Shown here piece by piece: positions 34,574-35,939 of a stretch of 35,939 nt of DNA. The notes below the pieces were generated by a model. It worked only from the letters and a program-made list of their open reading frames with translations. It had not been told where the DNA came from and searched no databases. Origin of the DNA: Peribacillus frigoritolerans (lineage in GTDB: Bacteria; Bacillota; Bacilli; Bacillales; DSM-1321); contig NZ_KV440950.1 in NCBI RefSeq assembly GCF_001636405.1, forward strand, positions 5,423,762 through 5,459,700, in the 5' to 3' direction. The position numbers and the translations under genes are program-made. Numbering within the stretch: position 1 is the stretch's first letter; each line of letters begins with the position of its first letter.

Positions 34574-34617
34574 AAAAAAAAGAGGGGATTCCTGAAATAA
34601 GGAATCCCCTCTTTTTT
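34574..34617. terminator. Strong terminator after swrC, symmetric
   Basis: GAGGGGATTCC pairs perfectly with GGAATCCCCTC, with an A-run before and a T-run after, so it can act in both directions. Confidence 0.93.
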
Positions 34618-34741
34618 GATTCAACAATGCATCAATATGTTCGGCCCTTTTGACTGACTATATTCCTCTTCTTTCAACCCGTCCCATCTCTTAAGACAAA
34701 ACGTCCTATTCGTCATTTCCAAGGAATCTGTTTGTTTAAAC

Positions 34742-34766
34742 AAAAAAAGGAAAGATCTCTCTTCCC
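34742..34766 (-). terminator. Probable terminator of the recombinase gene
   Basis: Minus strand GGGAAGA pairs with TCTTTCC (one bulge) and is followed by seven T residues, about 18 nt after the gene. Confidence 0.55.
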
Positions 34767-34783
34767 TTTTTCATTTCTTTATA

Positions 34784-35623
34784 TTAGTGTTTCGTGAAAG
34801 TTTGATCTATCGCATTTGCCAGATCCAGCGATTTTTCTTTTAGATAACGCTTCGTTACGTTTAAATCTTTATGACCGGCAAGCTTTGATATCGTTTGTAT
34901 ATCTATTCCATTATCCACTAACCTTTGACAAAAAGTATGTCGCAGTTTATGCGGATGCACATTGTATTTTTTCAATATATATTGAACTGACCTCGGAGTG
35001 ATCCTTTGATTATAGCTTGAGATGAATAACGGATCTGCTTTTTCTTTTAAAGAAAAAAGATAATTTTGTACATGTTGAATGGCCGATATCGTAAGGGGTA
35101 CGGATCTGTCGATTTCACCTTTTGCGTTCCGGACAAGTATATAATTCCGCTCTGTTTCCATGATGACGTCACGGCCATTTAAGTCACATAATTCGGAGAC
35201 ACGAATTCCAGTATGTAACAAAAGGTAGACGATGGCAATGTTCCTTAGATTCCCTTCTGCTTCTATATCTCTTAACAGTATCTGCTGCTCATTGAGGCTT
35301 AAAGTTTCAGGTACCTCAAGCTTGTGCTCCTTAACTTTACGTTCCACAGAAAGCATCACTTGCGGTTTACCTAAAAATTTAAAGAAGACATTTAATGCGA
35401 TATAGTGTTTTTCGATTGTCCCTGGGCTTTTCTTGCAATTTTCTAAATTATCAAGATAACCCTGAACATCTTCAGAATGGATCTCCATCAATATCTTTTG
35501 TGTCTGGTCACAAAACTGTGAAAGGACACCAGTATACGTTTTGATCGTATTAGCTGATTTCCCTTGGTCTCTCAACCATTCAGCAAACGAAAAAATCATT
35601 TCATCTTTAGCAGAGGTATCCAT
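34784..35623 (-). CDS. Tyrosine recombinase/integrase
   Basis: A 279-residue phage-integrase-family recombinase. An N-terminal SAM-like DNA-binding domain (about 1-95) is followed by a catalytic domain with R141 in HTGIRVSEL, K168 in NAKGEIDRSVPL, H225 and R228 in HPHKLRHTF, H251 in LAGHKDLNV and the nucleophile Y260 in KRYLKEKS. All six active-site residues are present. Length and short N-terminus fit XerC/D-like or small mobile-cassette integrases more than phage ones. GGGGG precedes ATG. It lies next to the rRNA terminator and no att repeats or other mobile genes were found near it; the target is unknown. Confidence 0.9.
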   Translation of the reverse strand: MDTSAKDEMIFSFAEWLRDQGKSANTIKTYTGVLSQFCDQTQKILMEIHSEDVQGYLDNLENCKKSPGTIEKHYIALNVFFKFLGKPQVMLSVERKVKEHKLEVPETLSLNEQQILLRDIEAEGNLRNIAIVYLLLHTGIRVSELCDLNGRDVIMETERNYILVRNAKGEIDRSVPLTISAIQHVQNYLFSLKEKADPLFISSYNQRITPRSVQYILKKYNVHPHKLRHTFCQRLVDNGIDIQTISKLAGHKDLNVTKRYLKEKSLDLANAIDQTFTKH

Positions 35624-35653
35624 CGGCTATTCCCCCAATGACAGTTTCAGAAC

Positions 35654-35671
35654 TATGTTAAGTTTAACATA
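35654..35671. promoter_or_regulatory. Palindrome upstream of the recombinase gene
   Basis: TATGTTAA-GT-TTAACATA, an 18-bp inverted repeat with 8-bp arms, about 30 nt before the ribosome site. It could be an operator for autoregulation or a recombinase site. Confidence 0.55.
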
Positions 35672-35840
35672 AATCCCTACAGAAACGAAGAATTCTGTCC
35701 CTTTGTCTTTAACTGATATGGTAAGACAGATAACTATAGATATTCAGATGCATTAATAGTATGTACTACCATTTATCCTGCATATAACTTTCTTTAGTCT
35801 ATAACAGGTTTAAATAATAAGTACTGAAGATAACGACCTC

Positions 35841-35870
35841 AAAAAAGACCAGCCGGATGGCTGGTCTTTT
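35841..35870 (-). terminator. rRNA operon terminator
   Basis: Minus strand GACCAGCC pairs with GGCTGGTC around a 4-nt loop and is followed by TTTTTT, right after the 5S gene. Confidence 0.93.
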
Positions 35871-35876
35871 CAAATG

Positions 35877-35939
<63 letters not shown>

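Noticed and set aside
34058..34627. 189-codon minus-strand frame inside swrC
   Set aside because: It is antisense to the conserved RND C-terminal half and begins in the terminator.

Overview
This 36-kb window is a Bacillaceae chromosome segment (Firmicutes). The gene order from the tRNA cluster through ddl is the one I know from Bacillus subtilis: trnS, ydcK, cmpA, ydcI/tex, rsbX, sigB, rsbW, rsbV, rsbU, rsbT, rsbS, rsbR, ndoA, ndoAI, alr, ydcC, acpS, ydcA, ydbT, ydbS, cshA, murF, ddl. Shine-Dalgarno sites are strong (GGAGG) and promoters are of the SigA and SigB kinds. The exact genus is not decided by the sequence; a Peribacillus- or B. simplex-like species is a guess.

Layout. Positions 1-539 are the 5' part of a 16S rRNA gene on the minus strand. 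It is preceded by a boxA-type leader and eleven tRNA genes (transcribed order Asn, Ser, Glu, Asp, Gln, Lys, Leu, Leu, Arg, Pro, Gly) with one consensus SigA promoter at 1847-1875. Positions 1894-4834 hold a SprT-like metalloprotease, the tiny sporulation gene cmpA on the opposite strand, and tex. Positions 4927-9774 are the complete general-stress module rsbR-S-T-U-V-W-sigB-rsbX with an internal SigB promoter. A candidate 47-residue membrane peptide lies just upstream of rsbR. Next come the MazEF-type pair ndoAI/ndoA, alr, the lipoprotein ydcC, acpS, a divergent rhomboid protease, the PH-like membrane pair ydbS/ydbT, and the helicase cshA.

From 18356 to 20750 the order departs from B. subtilis. 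There is a 1.2-kb gene-free stretch and a plus-strand PP2C phosphatase with a degenerate receiver-like N-terminus, lying between cshA and murF. Upstream of ddl is an array of 200-bp tandem repeats (23471-24090), each unit rich in inverted repeats. Beyond it are an unrecognised 260-residue protein, a decayed methyltransferase-like fragment, and a glutamate symporter (gltT) under a c-di-AMP (ydaO-type) riboswitch.

The last third is an envelope/efflux block. It has a YknX-like adaptor and a small membrane protein without the usual ABC partners, a frameshifted lipid-kinase pseudogene, and a TetR regulator divergent from a SwrC-type RND pump. Two matching GTGACC-N4-GGTCAC operators sit one just downstream of each divergent promoter. 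A tyrosine recombinase, an rRNA-operon terminator and the 3' end of a 5S rRNA gene close the window. The window therefore runs between two rRNA operons in the same orientation.

How the parts work together. Cell-wall precursor synthesis (alr, ddl, murF) makes and uses D-Ala-D-Ala. The rsb cascade links physical stress (RsbR/S/T stressosome, RsbU) to SigB release from RsbW, with feedback through the SigB promoter and RsbX. The gltT riboswitch ties glutamate uptake to the c-di-AMP osmotic/K+ signal. The TetR/SwrC pair is a self-contained inducible efflux unit. The most unusual items are the 200-bp repeat array in front of ddl and the riboswitch-controlled glutamate transporter.
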